From Diphasiastrum complanatum (taxonomy: Eukaryota; Streptophyta; Lycopodiopsida; Lycopodiales; Lycopodiaceae), in the NCBI GenBank assembly GCA_029204225.1, contig CM055098.1, forward strand, positions 7,730,246 to 7,794,245: 64,000 bases of DNA, in the 5' to 3' direction. The notes below the pieces were generated by a model, which worked only from the letters and a program-made list of their open reading frames with translations, made no database searches and was not told the DNA's origin. This document shows positions 11,222 to 23,951 of the stretch, in pieces (position 1 is the first letter of the stretch; each line of letters begins with the position of its first letter). Both the position numbers and the translations under genes were made by a program.

Positions 11222-12946
11222 GATTGCATTTGAGCTAAAGAATCTAAAATAAAAAATATCTATTTTAATCCTCAAACTTACTTAGGAGTGACACCTCATC
11301 TTTTAACAAATGTCAGAATAGCTTATCGCTACCGTGGTAAAACTAGTGGGCTAAGAGAGGCGACCCTTTCGCCAAGGGGGGCTGAATGATGTGCCCACAT
11401 CTATGGAGAGCGCATATAGCCTATAATAATCAACAACCATATGTATAGATAATGTCTAGAGTCCACTTCTAGCCCAGTGGCTTCTAAAATGAGAGGAGAA
11501 AATGTCTATCGAGGTTACTATCTGAAGGCCACCTAGAGTTGGGTATCCTAGCATAAGATTAATGAGACTTGCCAAATTTAATTTGTGGTTCTATCATTGC
11601 CTATTTCATGCTCTATGTGTTGTTTTGGCCGTTGTGTCACTGGTGTATGACTCTATTACTAATAAAACAAAATATTATAAGCAAATTGTAGATCATAGGC
11701 CACCAAGGAGTTTTGAAAATGCCTTGTTTCTCTAGAGCATCGTAAGCACCAAGCCAACTTACAAATTACTCGACAACCAATCGAAACTTGATGACTTGCT
11801 TTTTAGTTCTATGCACTCAAGCCAAATACATACGTTTTTAAAATGATCATATTGTCTATTTCCAAGGCAAAAGACAACATAGTGGAGTTTTGAAACCCAA
11901 TCTCCCCTTCTCACCCCTTGAAGAGAATTCAGAAGCACTAGTATGAACCCAAAAAGTGAAATAAACACTTCACAAACAAAATGGTGTTAAAATAGAAACT
12001 CATTCATACCATAATCTTAGTAATGCTGACCTCCCTAAACCATTGCTAGAATTGAACATTGTCATTAGTTGGTTCTCCATTACCATATATATCTGTCATT
12101 CAAAAACTATATATGAAATTTAGAGTATTGTGAAGATAGGAGGCAACAAATAAACCTTCAAGGTCATAACAAATAAATTTGGATTCTCATCCCATGAGAA
12201 CATTGGCCACGAACAATCTACGTATGTTGCAAGCCAGGTTCATGATTAAAAAATAAATAGCGAAAGGTGAACATTTGCTTTGCATGAATATTATGGTATT
12301 TCAAAATTTTATGTTGTACAAATGTTTGAAGTTCAATTATTCCAATCATTTAGAGAATGATGTTTAAATTTTGAAGGTGTTTTTAGGACATTGTGCATTG
12401 GCTTTGGATTAAAGTAAGCCCTTTTGACGTATGAACATTGCCTCACAACCGATTCTTGTGACTTTCATTATATACATTAGGCTTATCAAGAATGTCGTCA
12501 AATAAATCATGTAAGTTTATATCTACACATCTTGCATTTCTTCATCTGTGTTGACAATACAATGCCAATCTAAATTGCATGCAAATAGAAACATGTTTTC
12601 ATTTATATGAATATATTTGTGACTTTAATTGGTATGCACGTAATATAATACAACTATTTAGTTCATACTTGTTACATCCATGAAAAACATATTGTGCTAG
12701 TGTTTACCATAAAGATTGAAATAATGCATTTTGAAATTTTGAGGCTTTAACATGTTCGGTTAGTAATAGTTATTGATGCTTGAGCAGTAGCACATGTTTC
12801 TTTAATTGTGTCTTTCTTTTCTCCATCAAAATAATGTCCACATCATTGGTTTTTCTATTGGGGACAAATTTTTGCAAGGTATTTGTGCTGTTATTTAGAT
12901 GTGTTTGTTAGATTTAAAGTGTATGTTCAATTTTTGTTTGTATGTA
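11222..12946 (-). repeat. Right arm of the 1.7-kb inverted repeat
   Basis: Reverse complement of 1925-3642 over its full length, with scattered substitutions and no large gap. It carries the second copy of the P450-reductase exon pair. Confidence 0.85.
11834..12092 (-). pseudogene. NADPH-cytochrome P450 reductase fragment, second copy
   Basis: Minus-strand twin of the fragment at 2779-3037, with exon pieces at 12031-12092 and 11834-11916, the same lengths (62 and 83 bp) and the same in-frame TAG. Both copies share the stop, so the fragment was already dead before the inverted duplication formed. The GNRQYDHF motif is kept, with N-to-K and other single changes nearby. Confidence 0.75.
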
Positions 12947-15102
12947 ATGAACCTTTGTTTTTGTTTGTGTTTGGTTTTTATGATGATGGGTTGAATTTGT
13001 TGGGAAATTTATGACATTAAGGACCTGAAACATATTCTTTCAATCCACAAAAGGGATTGGTTGCATTACTATCTTCATTTCTATCAATTGATATGTAAGA
13101 AAGGCAATTTAAAACAAAGTGTCAATAATCAAAGAAGGTTCACACATGTGAACCATAGCACGATGTACAGACAGAGGACTGAGAACAGACCACAAATGGT
13201 AATCAATACGTTGTACTTGAAGAAATGCATGCAGAAATCACAAAATCTTCAACTCTCCAATTTTGCATTAAATAAATGAGCTCCGAAAGGGCATATACAA
13301 AATGGTTGAGCCCAAGCTTGAGTCAGATCTCAACTGTGTGAGGGTGCCATGTAGTCATTCCTAAATCTCCTCAAAAGAAATTTGCCTAATTTGTTGTGGT
13401 CCAATCAAATTGCACCTCTTGAAGATTCCTACATTCTAGGAGATAGATCCTATCTTATTGAAACTTGGTCAATTGACTTATCTACTTCTAATATTAGGTC
13501 GTAATCTATTTCGGAATGTCTTTCACATGCGGGAACAACCTTCATAGGGATCCACCTATGTACTTGTTCACAAGGCTTTTTATCAAGCTGCTATTTGCCA
13601 ATTTTCACATTTGTTGCCTTGAAATCTAAAAATTTGTAGAGTCAGTTGTGAAGTTAGTTTGGAAATTTTTTGAACAACTGTATTTGTTTCCTATATTTTT
13701 TGTGTGGCCTAAGCTTACATGTCGTGTTATAGTAAATGCACTCTTTACATATGTGGTTCCTATATGAAGTCCTACCTATTCCAATAAACTTTTGAAAATT
13801 GTAAAGAGGAATTGGCCACAATTTATTGTGGACTATATTCAAGCGTGGCCATTTCTTTCTGAAACCCTAATAAGTTAAAAGCGATATGCTATGAAAAAGT
13901 TTCATTTCCACATCTTAAAATTGGTGTAAACATGATGAAATTCATTTTAATTACTCTGATAAACTTACAATTTTATTCTTTGAATTTGCAAAAATAAAAA
14001 TAGCCCTATTTTATACAATCAAATATGGCACTTATCTTCTTTGACTTGAAAACTTTCAAGAAATGAATGAATTTTCAATTGTGCTTTTAATTTATTATTA
14101 TGTGTGACCAGCAACTTTTTAAACTCGAGATTAGATTACATGTACATTGCTTTTAAAGAAGAAAACCACATGCATATTACTTGTTTGCAAAATTGGCTTG
14201 ATTGTATTTCGAGACACTTATAATGTGCTTGGACTGTTAGAATTTTTGAGCTATCTGATGTGTAGTAGATATTTTACGTGTAATATGTGTGTGTGTGTAT
14301 TTAGATATATATAATGTTCACAAATACTTAGTCTTGAGTTTATTTGTTTTCTAGTGCATGGATTATTCAGTGGTGTGTTACATTGATTGATTGTACTACA
14401 ATGGTGTAGACAAATTAATAAATTTTGTAATGATTTGGAGATTTTTTTGTTGTTGTTAGATTTCATAGTTTTCTTTTTGTGATGTCAACTAAAATTACAT
14501 TTAGAAAAACTTATATAAACTTGTGCATGTTTGTTGTATTTTTTGTTCTTTTTTCCATTCATAGTAATGTTGTATCCTTAAGAAATAGTAATATGTGAAT
14601 GTTAGCTCATTTTCTATTATTGCAATATTTGACACTTACATTGACATGATGTTATTTTGATATTTTTCTATTATTGTCAATTGTCTTGTATTGAATGTTC
14701 ATGAACTTTGTTTTGATTTATTGTTGGCAGTATACGTTCATGTTTCTATATCTACAAAATATTGTGCAATTTTAATGCTTGAATGTACGATAAATGTACT
14801 CTATTTTTTTTGTTTATTAGATACTTTGTTCATTGCAAATTTTATTGTGATTATGCTCACATGAGATAGAAAAGAACATTTGTACAAATAGTCACAAATT
14901 CGTCATGCGTATATAAAAGATTGTTTTTTCTATATAAGTTGGAAAATTCACAAAATCTTTTAAGACTTTCATGTACCTTTCCATAAAGAACATCCACCTC
15001 AAAAGTCACAAATGGTTAAAAATAAGTGTTTTATTTAATGAGTTCGTGTATCAATTGATTTAGTTTAAATACACATGCAAAAGATAATTTATGCACTTAT
15101 AC
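12947..15102. other. 2.1-kb AT-rich spacer
   Basis: Nothing coding recognised on either strand. It has a short TG run near 14286-14300 and long T-rich tracts, compatible with the distal part of a CACTA element whose ends I could not locate. Short frames at 13061, 13654 and 14251 are not convincing. Confidence 0.45.
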
Positions 15103-17027
15103 CTAGTGTGCACTGGACCAGCAATAGAAACTTCTTCAACCAAGTGCACCAATAAATGCACTTGTGAGTCCATGATGGAAGTCGAAAAATATCTCTCAAA
15201 CATGCACACAATCTCCACCATATCCTCATGTCTCTTGCGAAGATCCAGCTCACGGATTTCTTTTGAACACATCCATCTGCAATTTATTTTATGTCTATTT
15301 GAATTTCCAATCAATAAATACTAAATAGAAAAATGCACCAAGTACATGTAAATACCTGACAATGATTGATAGTTTGTATATGGTCTCACAAATATCTTTT
15401 GACAAGCACCCACAAATTGACAATGGATAGATGAATTGAATCATCTTTTGCCAATCATGAGATTTGAGACCTTGCAACTTTCCATCCACTGTGAATGATG
15501 ACCGTAGAAAATGGGCAAAACTAGTTGGTGTTCTACTGTCATGAATAATGGAACGCACATGGTTAAGCTCCTCCTTAGTGAATGTCCAAGGTACTTTTGA
15601 GGCATGATCTTCACCATCCTTTATCCAATATTCTTTTTTGGTGTTTGATTCTTTTAGATCGTGTCTTGCAGCAATGGTATCTTTTTCACCAATCAAGTGT
15701 TTCCAAATATATTCACCCACATTTTTAAATATGTGCATGGGATCAAGTAGGTGATTAATCAAAAGGTTATTCCAATATTCCAAACGATGAAATATAGATA
15801 ATTTTTTCATACCATCGATTGGCTTTGCTTGAGATTCCTCCCATAGTATTCGCCAATCTTTCACGAACATCCTCTTTGGAGGCATCTCTCTCTCAGCTCT
15901 TCCTCCAAAACCTCTTCTATGAGTGTCTCTAAATGGATGGCCTTCATGCAAGTATTTACGATGATTTTCATAAACCACTTTTTTGAGACTAAGAGAGTAT
16001 CTTCCCACAAGATTTGGCCCGCACAAAAAACAAGCATTTTTTCCAGCCGTTTGAAAGTCTGCCCAACAAATGGATACTATCAATCACTTTTAAAAAAAAT
16101 ATATGTCAAAGAATAATTATAGCCATTGTAGTCTATCATGTAAATGTCAACAATTACTAGTTGTATGTAACTGTAAACAAACTCCTATGTACACAAGATA
16201 GACATTGTTTGAATGATTACCTGAGCATTCACCTAATCCTGGATAGTCATGCATTGTCCACATTACAATGGCATGTAGTGTAAACTACCTCTCATGTAAG
16301 GGGCGTGAAATGTCATGTGCTTTTATCCCCTTCCACAAATCTTTCAACTCGTCAATAAGCGGCTCAAGATACACATCCATGTTCTTAACCTTGCGTTGGC
16401 CAGGAATCAAAAGTGCCAACATAATGTGTCTCTTTTTTGTACTCAACCAAGGAGGAATATTATAATTTACCAAGCAAACAGGCCAAATGGACCACGTAGT
16501 TGTTCGTACACCAAAGGGGTTCACACCATCTATTGCAAGACCAAATCTCACATTTCTTGACTCATTGCAAAGCTTGGATACTCTTTGTTGATGTGTTTCC
16601 ATGCAGGTGAATCTAAAAGTACCCTCATCATCCCATCCGTAGAGGTATGGTGTGCATGCCAGTCCATAAGTTAGGCAAGAGATTCACAACGAAATAAATA
16701 TTGCAATCGTGGAATTACTAGAAAATGTCGTAAAACTTTGCACGAAATGGTTGCCCCTTGCAAATCATCTATATATTGAGGAGTATCACAAATGGGACAT
16801 TTCTTGAGTGATTCGTACCTTCCTTGATATAAAATACAATTTTTTGGACATGCATGATATTGCTTGTAGTCCATCCCGATGTTAGTCAACATCTTTTGTG
16901 CCTCATCTCTTGTCTCAGGCATGACATTCCCTTCTGGGAGAGTTTTGTTTTTCAATAGTCTGTACATGACAAAAGAATTCATTGTAAAAAAAATATCACG
17001 ATGTCCAAATTGTAAATTTTGTTTCAA
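15103..17027 (-). pseudogene. CACTA (En/Spm) transposase, TNP2 plus DUF4218
   Basis: Minus-strand exons read as the TNP2-type transposase of CACTA DNA transposons, which cuts and pastes the element. In order: KMLTNIGMDYKQYHACPKNC and KCPICDTPQY (about 16780-16900); RFGLAIDGVNPFG, VCLVNYNIPPWLSTKKRHIM and DVYLEPLIDELKDLW (16330-16545); FTLHAIVMWTMHDYPGLGECS ending at a donor at 16221; an exon 16058-15356 with the CFLCG knuckle, HHLLDPMHIFKNV-like block and LKSHDWQKMIQF; and a DUF4218 exon 15276-15103 (VHLLVHLVEEVSIAGPV). Splice phases join correctly. It is inactive: stops occur near 16675 (before LMDWHA) and 16293 (before FTLHA), with a frameshift near 16560. No CACTA termini or 3-bp duplication were found. 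Confidence 0.85.
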
Positions 17028-17810
17028 AGCAAAAATGACAAGTAGATGAAAAAACGTTTACTCAAATAATGATGTGAGGCTTTGGTCACTCCATCTATAT
17101 TTGGCTCTTCTATACATTTACTGGAGTGGCAAACATGAAAGTAGTCTTGAGGTTTCCTTATTATCATTCTATACTTCCTTTTACTAGCCACATGTTGAGT
17201 TAAGATATCTTTCCTGTGATTTCCACCGTCATCGCCATTGCTGTTTTCCACTTGAGCTTCACACTGAATGCAATCATTGTCATCAACACAAACATTCCTT
17301 TCTATGAATTTAAATGGAGTATCATTTTCAAAGGTGAGTTGTTTCATTGGCCAACTAATCAAATATACATTTGCAAGATTTGAGATGCCAATGCTAAATG
17401 AAAAGTTGGTATGCCCAATAACAAATTCTAGAACCACCCCTAAGTTTCTATCCCCAAGCTCCTTGAAGTTGATAGGCTCATAGGGATAAACTAACAAAAC
17501 CCATACCTAATTTCTCACCTTGTGCTGACCATATTATAACTCTTTTCTCGATTAAATCTTCTCTCATGCTAACATGCTCTACATGTGACATATCTTCATG
17601 CAGATCTTGAACACCTTGATAAGGGTCTTCAACAAGCTTCTTCACCACTGTCTTTTGCCATATAACAATACTGCCAACTGCGTCTCCCATTGTCGATGCA
17701 TCCGTAGAAGGAAATGGAAGATGAAGATCATCTGTGAAGCTTTTTGATACACTAATGGATAAACATTTTGTCCATACTGGAACTCCATGACATAGCATTG
17801 TAGCATCGTT
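17028..17810 (-). pseudogene. Upstream part of the CACTA-type coding region
   Basis: Two overlapping minus-strand frames (17478-17798 and 17024-17497) precede the TNP2 part. The first contains GDAVGSIVIWQKTVV, like the conserved GDA(V/I)G..(V/I).W.K motif of a domain often found in plant CACTA proteins and their relatives. The second is hydrophilic, with no family I can name. Together they may be the N-terminal or companion protein of the same dead transposon. Confidence 0.5.
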
Positions 17811-18063
17811 GGAAAAAAACTTTCCTCTTCCTAACTATCAAGCTACCATGCAAAAGCATGATATCATCATCAGACTGTATATAATTGACCAATAGCAATT
17901 ATTCTATATCAAAGTCTTGATTTCAATGCATCTAGCCATTCAAAGCTTAGAGTAGATCACTAATACGAGGTAATTTATACTGGATAATACACATAACTGA
18001 AGTAAGCCTTGAAACTAGATATTCCCATTAACAATAAGATAATACACCAAGGCATAAAAAATG

Positions 18064-18153
18064 AGCCCGATACTCATTTAGGGCCCAAAAACTAGCTTGA
18101 TACTCATATAGGACCCAAAAACTAGATCGATACTTCCTCAGGGCCCAATATAT
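18064..18153. repeat. 30-bp minisatellite, three units
   Basis: Units start GATAC at 18069, 18099 and 18129, each continuing TCAT...AGGGCCCAAAAACTAG with a few substitutions. Confidence 0.8.
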
Positions 18154-20624
18154 GTCTCGAGGCCCTCCTTTTGACAGTTATCGGGACCAACTTCCGAAAA
18201 TGGGTCTCTTGAAAATTGTTTGGTTGCAAGAATGGCTGCAAGAAGTACAAGGAATGTAGGGCCAATGATATCAGTCTTGTAAAACGGCTACTCAAAGGTT
18301 GCTTACCAGAAAAATTAAAGAGATGCTAGATTATGTAGCTACCAAGTGAATCCTCATTGGGTATAGTGAGGAAGAAAATCTTCTAGTGCATATGATGTAG
18401 AGAAAACAGAAGTGTCATAGTGGATAAGTAGAATATAGAAGAATGGTTCAAGAAAAAATGTTTCAAGACGATACACAATTGAAGTTACCATATGAAGAAG
18501 AATAGAAGCAAGAAAAAGCTTAAGAAGAGGAGCACACAAAAAAATCTGTATAGTAGTAGATATTTCTTCATATCTACTCATAATCATAGATGCACTTTCC
18601 AGAATGCTAGTTTCGAAACGGTTCCGGGATTCAGCGGTGTTTCGAATCGAAACGCTGCAAAAAAAAAAAATTGGATTTTTTTTTACTGTGTTGGGGGGGG
18701 GGGGGCAGCAAAAACAGCATGTGGGGACGTAAAATAAACTTCAAATTTGTTGCAAAGCATAGTAACGACTAACTCCTAACTTGTCGACATTACTAACTGA
18801 GAATGGATAAGTAACTATAGGACTAAGTTTTACTACCAAGGGTACATTGCACTTTCAAGTAAGTAGAAATGGCTCAAGAATGGGAATAATTAGATATGGG
18901 ACCCAAGTCAAACTATCAGTGACTACATATGGTACAAGACGTACATGTATGTTCGTCAAACTTTGGTACAATCATCAAAGAAATCCATGAAAAATGGTCC
19001 AATTTACTTTGACATATTAGATCTCAATATTTGGCACATGTACAAGTGAATGGGAGGTACAATTTTTATTTTAGACGTTGCAAGATTTGGAGGTAATTAT
19101 ACAATCCTGGTTAGTAAGATTTTTGTACACCATCATTGGATGTGAATTTCGGTAATTTGGTTGTACTCTTTACAACTAGATTCGAGCAAGATCTAGCTTA
19201 TTGAGTTGGCAATTAAAAAAACCCGTTGAGTTAAAACAATTGTTAATCGAAAGAACAATTTGCTTTAGTAATGACAATCCCTTAAAAATTATTAATGACT
19301 AAACTAGGAACAAACTTTCTCATTGGGTGTAGTAGCACTACTTTGGTGGGTTGTCTCTTTGCAATTGTGAGACCTTTGGAGACATGGAGATGTTAACAAA
19401 AGAATTTCAATTTTTTTGGGGAACGTCATTTCGGAGTTTCGGAACACTGCATTTTGAAACATGGGAATTTGGAACGTCATTCCGGTGCTAGTTAGCTCAT
19501 AATAGTACCTTGTTTTGGGATGGGGCCCAAAATTTCCAAGAATATTGAAAAAAAAACTACTATTATTCACATATTGACAACATAACAAAGACGTCGTTCC
19601 ATCTCAGAATACATACGAAATGTGCATTTCGAACACATTTGGAACACGTTCCGCAATTAGTATTTTTTGGGTTTCCAAACATAGATGTAAGGTAGGAAAC
19701 GAGCTATGTTAGTGTATGATTCTCCTTTGATGCCTCCTCATGATAGTGTTTTTTATGGAGCATTTCTCTATTCAATAGACACAATTTTAAGAAACTTTTT
19801 AGGCTACTATACGTGGATACCAAGCGTAATGGCAATCATGTCAATCTGACTTTTGCCCTCTGTTAAACACATTCTTGAGAAAGAACCTAATACCAACAAG
19901 AGAACAGAATTTCAAACCTGCTGCAGTCAGTTTTCTTGCTAATTTTTATCAACAGTACAGGACTTTTTCAAACCTTTATATCTAACTCAGAAATCTCAGC
20001 CTGTATGTTTTTCTACATGTTTAGCCAGTTCAAAGCAAGCTCTGTGCAAACTTTAATTGTAGTTGTTACACATCCAACCTACTGAACTAAAGATTCCAGG
20101 TCTGATGATACAGTTCAAAAATCCGAAAAAGGAGTTCTACAGTCCTAATATCAAGTGATGAACTTCCATTCAAGATCATGGTATCTTTATATCTAACATT
20201 TTTTCAATCGAATTTTTTTCAGGATGCTTTTAAGATCCCAACCCAGTCCTAAAAAATCTTTTCTATCTCAAGGAAATATCTCATCCCTATAGAAAACTCA
20301 TGAAAATTGATCTGCCATCTACGTAACCTGATTCAGAGTTGTCGCCAATGTGAAACATATTCATAATCATGACAATATTTAATGGGTTGGCGGATTAGTA
20401 AATTGTCAATTCACAATATTTTTTTCACATTTGCAGATTATTGAGGCAAATGATTCCTAAAAATTGTGGATTACATGACTAGGATTTCACAGATTCACAA
20501 ATCCACAGGCAAGTTCTGAGAGGTGGGATTGTAGGCAGATTCTGTATTTGTAGACCAGTTTCCAAGAGTTTTGGGGAGGATTACATAGCAGCCTCAAAGG
20601 AAAAAAACTATTGTTCTTCACAAA

Positions 20625-20860
20625 TCGATCTAGATTCATCTAGTAAAGTCCTGTGATGTAAAAATACAAAGCATAGTTTTGGATTAGCAACAAGAACTAA
20701 AAATTGATGCAATCATCATGTTTTAAAATATCTATTCACTGACTCTAACTACTGGTGTTCAAAAATTGATCTAGAAAAGTACTATGAAATATAAGTACAT
20801 TGCAAAAGATATGGATTAGTAGCAATGACTCTAAACTACAGTATCTATTCACCGATTCTC
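20625..20860. repeat. Imperfect tandem duplication, period about 138 bp
   Basis: ATTGATCTAGA/TCGATCTAGA, then AAGT(C/A)CT(G)TGA, TACAAAGCATAG against TACATTGCAAAAG, GGATTAG.AGCAA, and ATCTATTCAC(T/C)GA recur in the same order in both halves. Confidence 0.55.
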
Positions 20861-21089
20861 CGCATTCTCATCAACAACAATGGAAGGTAAAGACCTATGA
20901 GTGCTTGTGCGCTTGAGGGACCTGAACGTTGTGAGTCCTTGTGCGCTAGAGCCAGGTGAACGCTAGAACCTTGTTGGCTGGAGGCAGCATGAACTATGCC
21001 TCGAGGCAGGCAGAAGTTCTAAAGAGAGTGATGGAGGCAGCACCATTTTTTGAGCAATGGAGGCAGAATCTTGATGGAATCGTCTCCTA

Positions 21090-22030
21090 TCACTCAAGAT
21101 AACTCCAATTTATTGTCAATCACCTCTGACAATTTGAGTATGATGCGCATATATGAGAAAATTCAATTCCGGTCCACATTGCTTTATATGGCTCATTGAT
21201 TCATCCTTATTGTCCAACAATGAGTTTAGTACATCAACTTTGCTCAAGTTCCAACATTTATTGATGATATTTGATTCCTCACATGAGCTAGCTCGAATTT
21301 GCTACCAATCACTCAAGACTCGTTGAATTTTTGGCCTTTCGCACTCGAGATTGTCCATTGAGTGACGAAATTAGCAACATTTTGACTTCGAGACATTGTA
21401 ATAGCTTGAATTTGGTACCTATCACTTGGGATAGCCCAAATTCAATGTCTTTCTCTTTACTTAGATCATCAAGTGATCAAACTCAAATATATGCTATTTC
21501 ATATGCAAAGGCAGATCCGCACCCCTTGGGAGCGACGATCCGACAACCAGCCCAAGAAGAGTTTCCACGCGCTGAAACATGAGGGCAGGGTGGACTAAAG
21601 GCCTCCTCCGCTGGAGTACCAAACCCACCATCTGCAGATTGTGCTCAAACGTGTTAAAGAAGAACATTCAAATTGCTTATATTGAAAACCTTATCACTGT
21701 AATTGATTTCTAGCTCAAATTTGATGTGCTCGAGGTAGCTTGAGTTTGATGTATACATTGCAAGATAACTCAAACTTGATAACTCACATGAGATAACTCA
21801 AATTTTCTACCTATCACTCAAGATAATCAAATTTTGGCCTTTATCACACGAAATTGCTCATTGAGTGATGAAATCTTGACTTCAAGTCATTGAAATAGCT
21901 CAAATTTGGCACCTATCACTCGAGATAGCTCAAATTTGATGCCTAACGCATGATTTTGGTGCTTATCACTCGACATGGTTCATCTAGTGATCAAACTCAA
22001 CCAATACTTTCATGTCTATGCTCAATAGGT
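21090..22030 (+). repeat. Degenerate ~30-bp tandem repeat, block 1
   Basis: The stretch is built from variants of a unit containing CTCAAATTTGATGCCTATCA followed by CTCGAGATAG. The clearest pair is at about 21905-21945. A longer module (CATTGAGTGA.GAAAT, then CTTC(G/A)AG.CATTG.AATAGCT) occurs at about 21357 and 21852, so the array has a higher-order period near 500 bp. Related blocks lie at 25.1 and 37.5 kb. Confidence 0.7.
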
Positions 22031-23472
22031 TAGGGACATCATTGGCTTGACTTATTAGCATAATCACTTTATGGAATATTTGGCTTCATAGAAATAGCAG
22101 GGAATTTGGGATTGGCGATTATTCCATCTCCCCCATGTTCCTCTTTAAAGATGTTGTAGAACTCGAACTGCGTGTCTTCGCTCCATTGAAGATTGTCGGA
22201 GTAGCGGTCTGGAGGTCTTCTTTGTCTTTTTGACCTTCTAGGCTCGTTTTGTCACTGCTCGAACGTTTCTTGTTCGTGGGGTTGATCCTCTGCTTCATGC
22301 TGCTCTGGAGTTTGCGGCTTTGCATTCAGATTTGATGTATGTCCTTGATCTCCCTCTTGAATAGGCAGCAGTGTGAAGATCTCATGGCCTCTTTCGTCTT
22401 TCAGTCCAGGGAATGTGGACTCATCGAACTTCACATCTGTGCTCAAAACAACCTTCTTCGTTGTTGGGTTGTAGAGCTTGTACACATGTGTTCCGTTCGA
22501 GTAGCCAACCATGATTGTTTGTTCAGATTTGTCATCAAGCTTGCTTCTTTTTTCCTTTGGAATGTGCTTATATGTTGCACATCCAAACACTCGTATGTAT
22601 GACAGATAAGGCTTTCTGCCTGTCCACATTTCGTATGGTGTTTTGTTTTCCAGCATTGTCATTGTAGATCTGTTTTGCAGGTGTACAGCTGCAACTATTG
22701 CCTCAATCCAGAATTGACCTGGCAATTGAGTCTGTGCCATCATGCATCTGGCTCCTTCGACTAGCGTTTTGTTTCTTCTTTCTGCAACACCATTGTATTC
22801 TAGTGTGTATGCAAGAGTGAACTGATGTTTGATCCCCTGTTCTTCGCAGAATTTTGAGAATTCTTTATTTTTATATTCACCTCCGTTGTTAGATCTAAGG
22901 ATCTGTATCTTTTTCGAGGTGTGTCGCTCTGCAAATGCCACGAACTTCTTGAAGGAATCAAACACTTCGGATTTCTTCTTTAAGTAGTAGATCGTGGTCA
23001 TCTGGCTGCTGTAATCATCTATGAACGTTAGAAAGTATCTCGAACCTGAGAGCGAATCCATTTTCATCGGTTGACAAACATCAGAGTGGACGAGCTCAAG
23101 AACTTCCTTGGCTCTTCTTCTCTCATGCGTGAATGGATTCCAATGTTGCTTGCCTTTCTGACAGGCCTCACAAAACTCAGTTTCGGGCCTTGAAATCTTG
23201 AGACCTGTGACTATGTCTTTTCTGCTCATGTCATACAGGCTCCACATGTTCAGATGATACATTCTCCTATGCCAAAGCTGATCTTCATTTTCTGAAGCAT
23301 TTAATATGCTATCAGAGTTGCTGATTATCTTCTCCTGGTAGATATTTCCTTCTTTGAGAATTCAGCACTCCAAACCGGGATGTTACTCCAAGTGCTTCGA
23401 TCTTCCAATCACATGTAGAGCTTGCCTCCAACTCCCATCCAAAACCGCATCTTAGCGGTGCTTTGATACCAA
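22031..23472 (-). pseudogene. Copia pol fragment: GAG-pre-integrase and integrase
   Basis: Minus-strand frame of 336 codons (22252-23262) plus in-frame sequence upstream to about 23340. The pre-integrase zinc site reads LWHRRMYHLN ... CEACQKGK. The DDE integrase core is visible as HSDVCQP, then RSNNGGEYKN (N where the second catalytic D is expected) and YNGVAERRNKTL with the glutamate. FGCATYKHIPKEKR and YKLYNPTTKKVV follow. In another frame a linker PRRSKRQRRPPDRYS lies at about 22170-22230. Gag and protease are missing: the primer site (TGGTATCAAAGC, 23460-23471) is only about 200 bp upstream of integrase. The D-to-N change and deletions make it dead. Confidence 0.85.
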
Positions 23473-23951
23473 TGTAAGAACCCAAAAGGATTGCCTCTAA
23501 GATGAGGATAGGAGAACACAATAGGAGAGACTATGGAGCCAAACCACCCAACCAATCCTAGATCAAAATTGGATCCAGCCCCCAAGCCATGCCATTTGAA
23601 GCAAGAGGAGAAGAGAGAACCTGGTAACCTAAACCCCAATATGTCGTTGGGAGAATCCCCACCTCATTATATAGAGAGTAGAGTCATGTGCATGAAACCA
23701 TGCAACCCCCATGCAGGTCAACTATAAATAGGTCTCATCTCTTCATGTAGTCCTCCTGCCTATATCTGTCACACAGACATGCAATGCTCCAAATGTCTCA
23801 ATTAGAGTGTCTGTGGCCTCTCAAGATAATTAGTCACAAACTGGCCTTGACATGGAATTAAATCATGGCGTGACCAATAATCTCGAGTACTGGAGGGCCG
23901 GTCTACCATATTAGGACTATTCCAGGTCCTTAATTGAATATGGCCATAATA
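23473..23951 (-). mobile_element. 5' LTR of the integrase-half Copia element
   Basis: On the plus strand this starts TGTAAGAACCC one base after the primer site and ends near GGCCATAATA. Minus-strand ends would be TGTTATGG-like and CTTACA. A diverged copy in the same orientation lies at about 49930-50341 (shared CCAAGCCATGCC, ATGCAGGTCAA, GGAGGGCCGGTCTACCATAT), supporting the right edge. Confidence 0.65.

Larger units (their letters stand above)
17811..21089. other. 3.3-kb repeat-rich spacer
   Basis: No gene recognised. It holds a 30-bp minisatellite (18064-18153), a G13 run (18693-18705), patches rich in GGAAC/GTTCC near 18.6 and 19.4-19.65 kb, and a roughly 138-bp imperfect tandem duplication near 20.63-20.86 kb. 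Short frames on both strands look fortuitous. Confidence 0.5.

Noticed and set aside
16285-16602. Overlapping plus-strand frames across the CACTA region (16268-16560)
   Set aside because: Shadows of the minus-strand transposase, which has clear TNP2 motifs.
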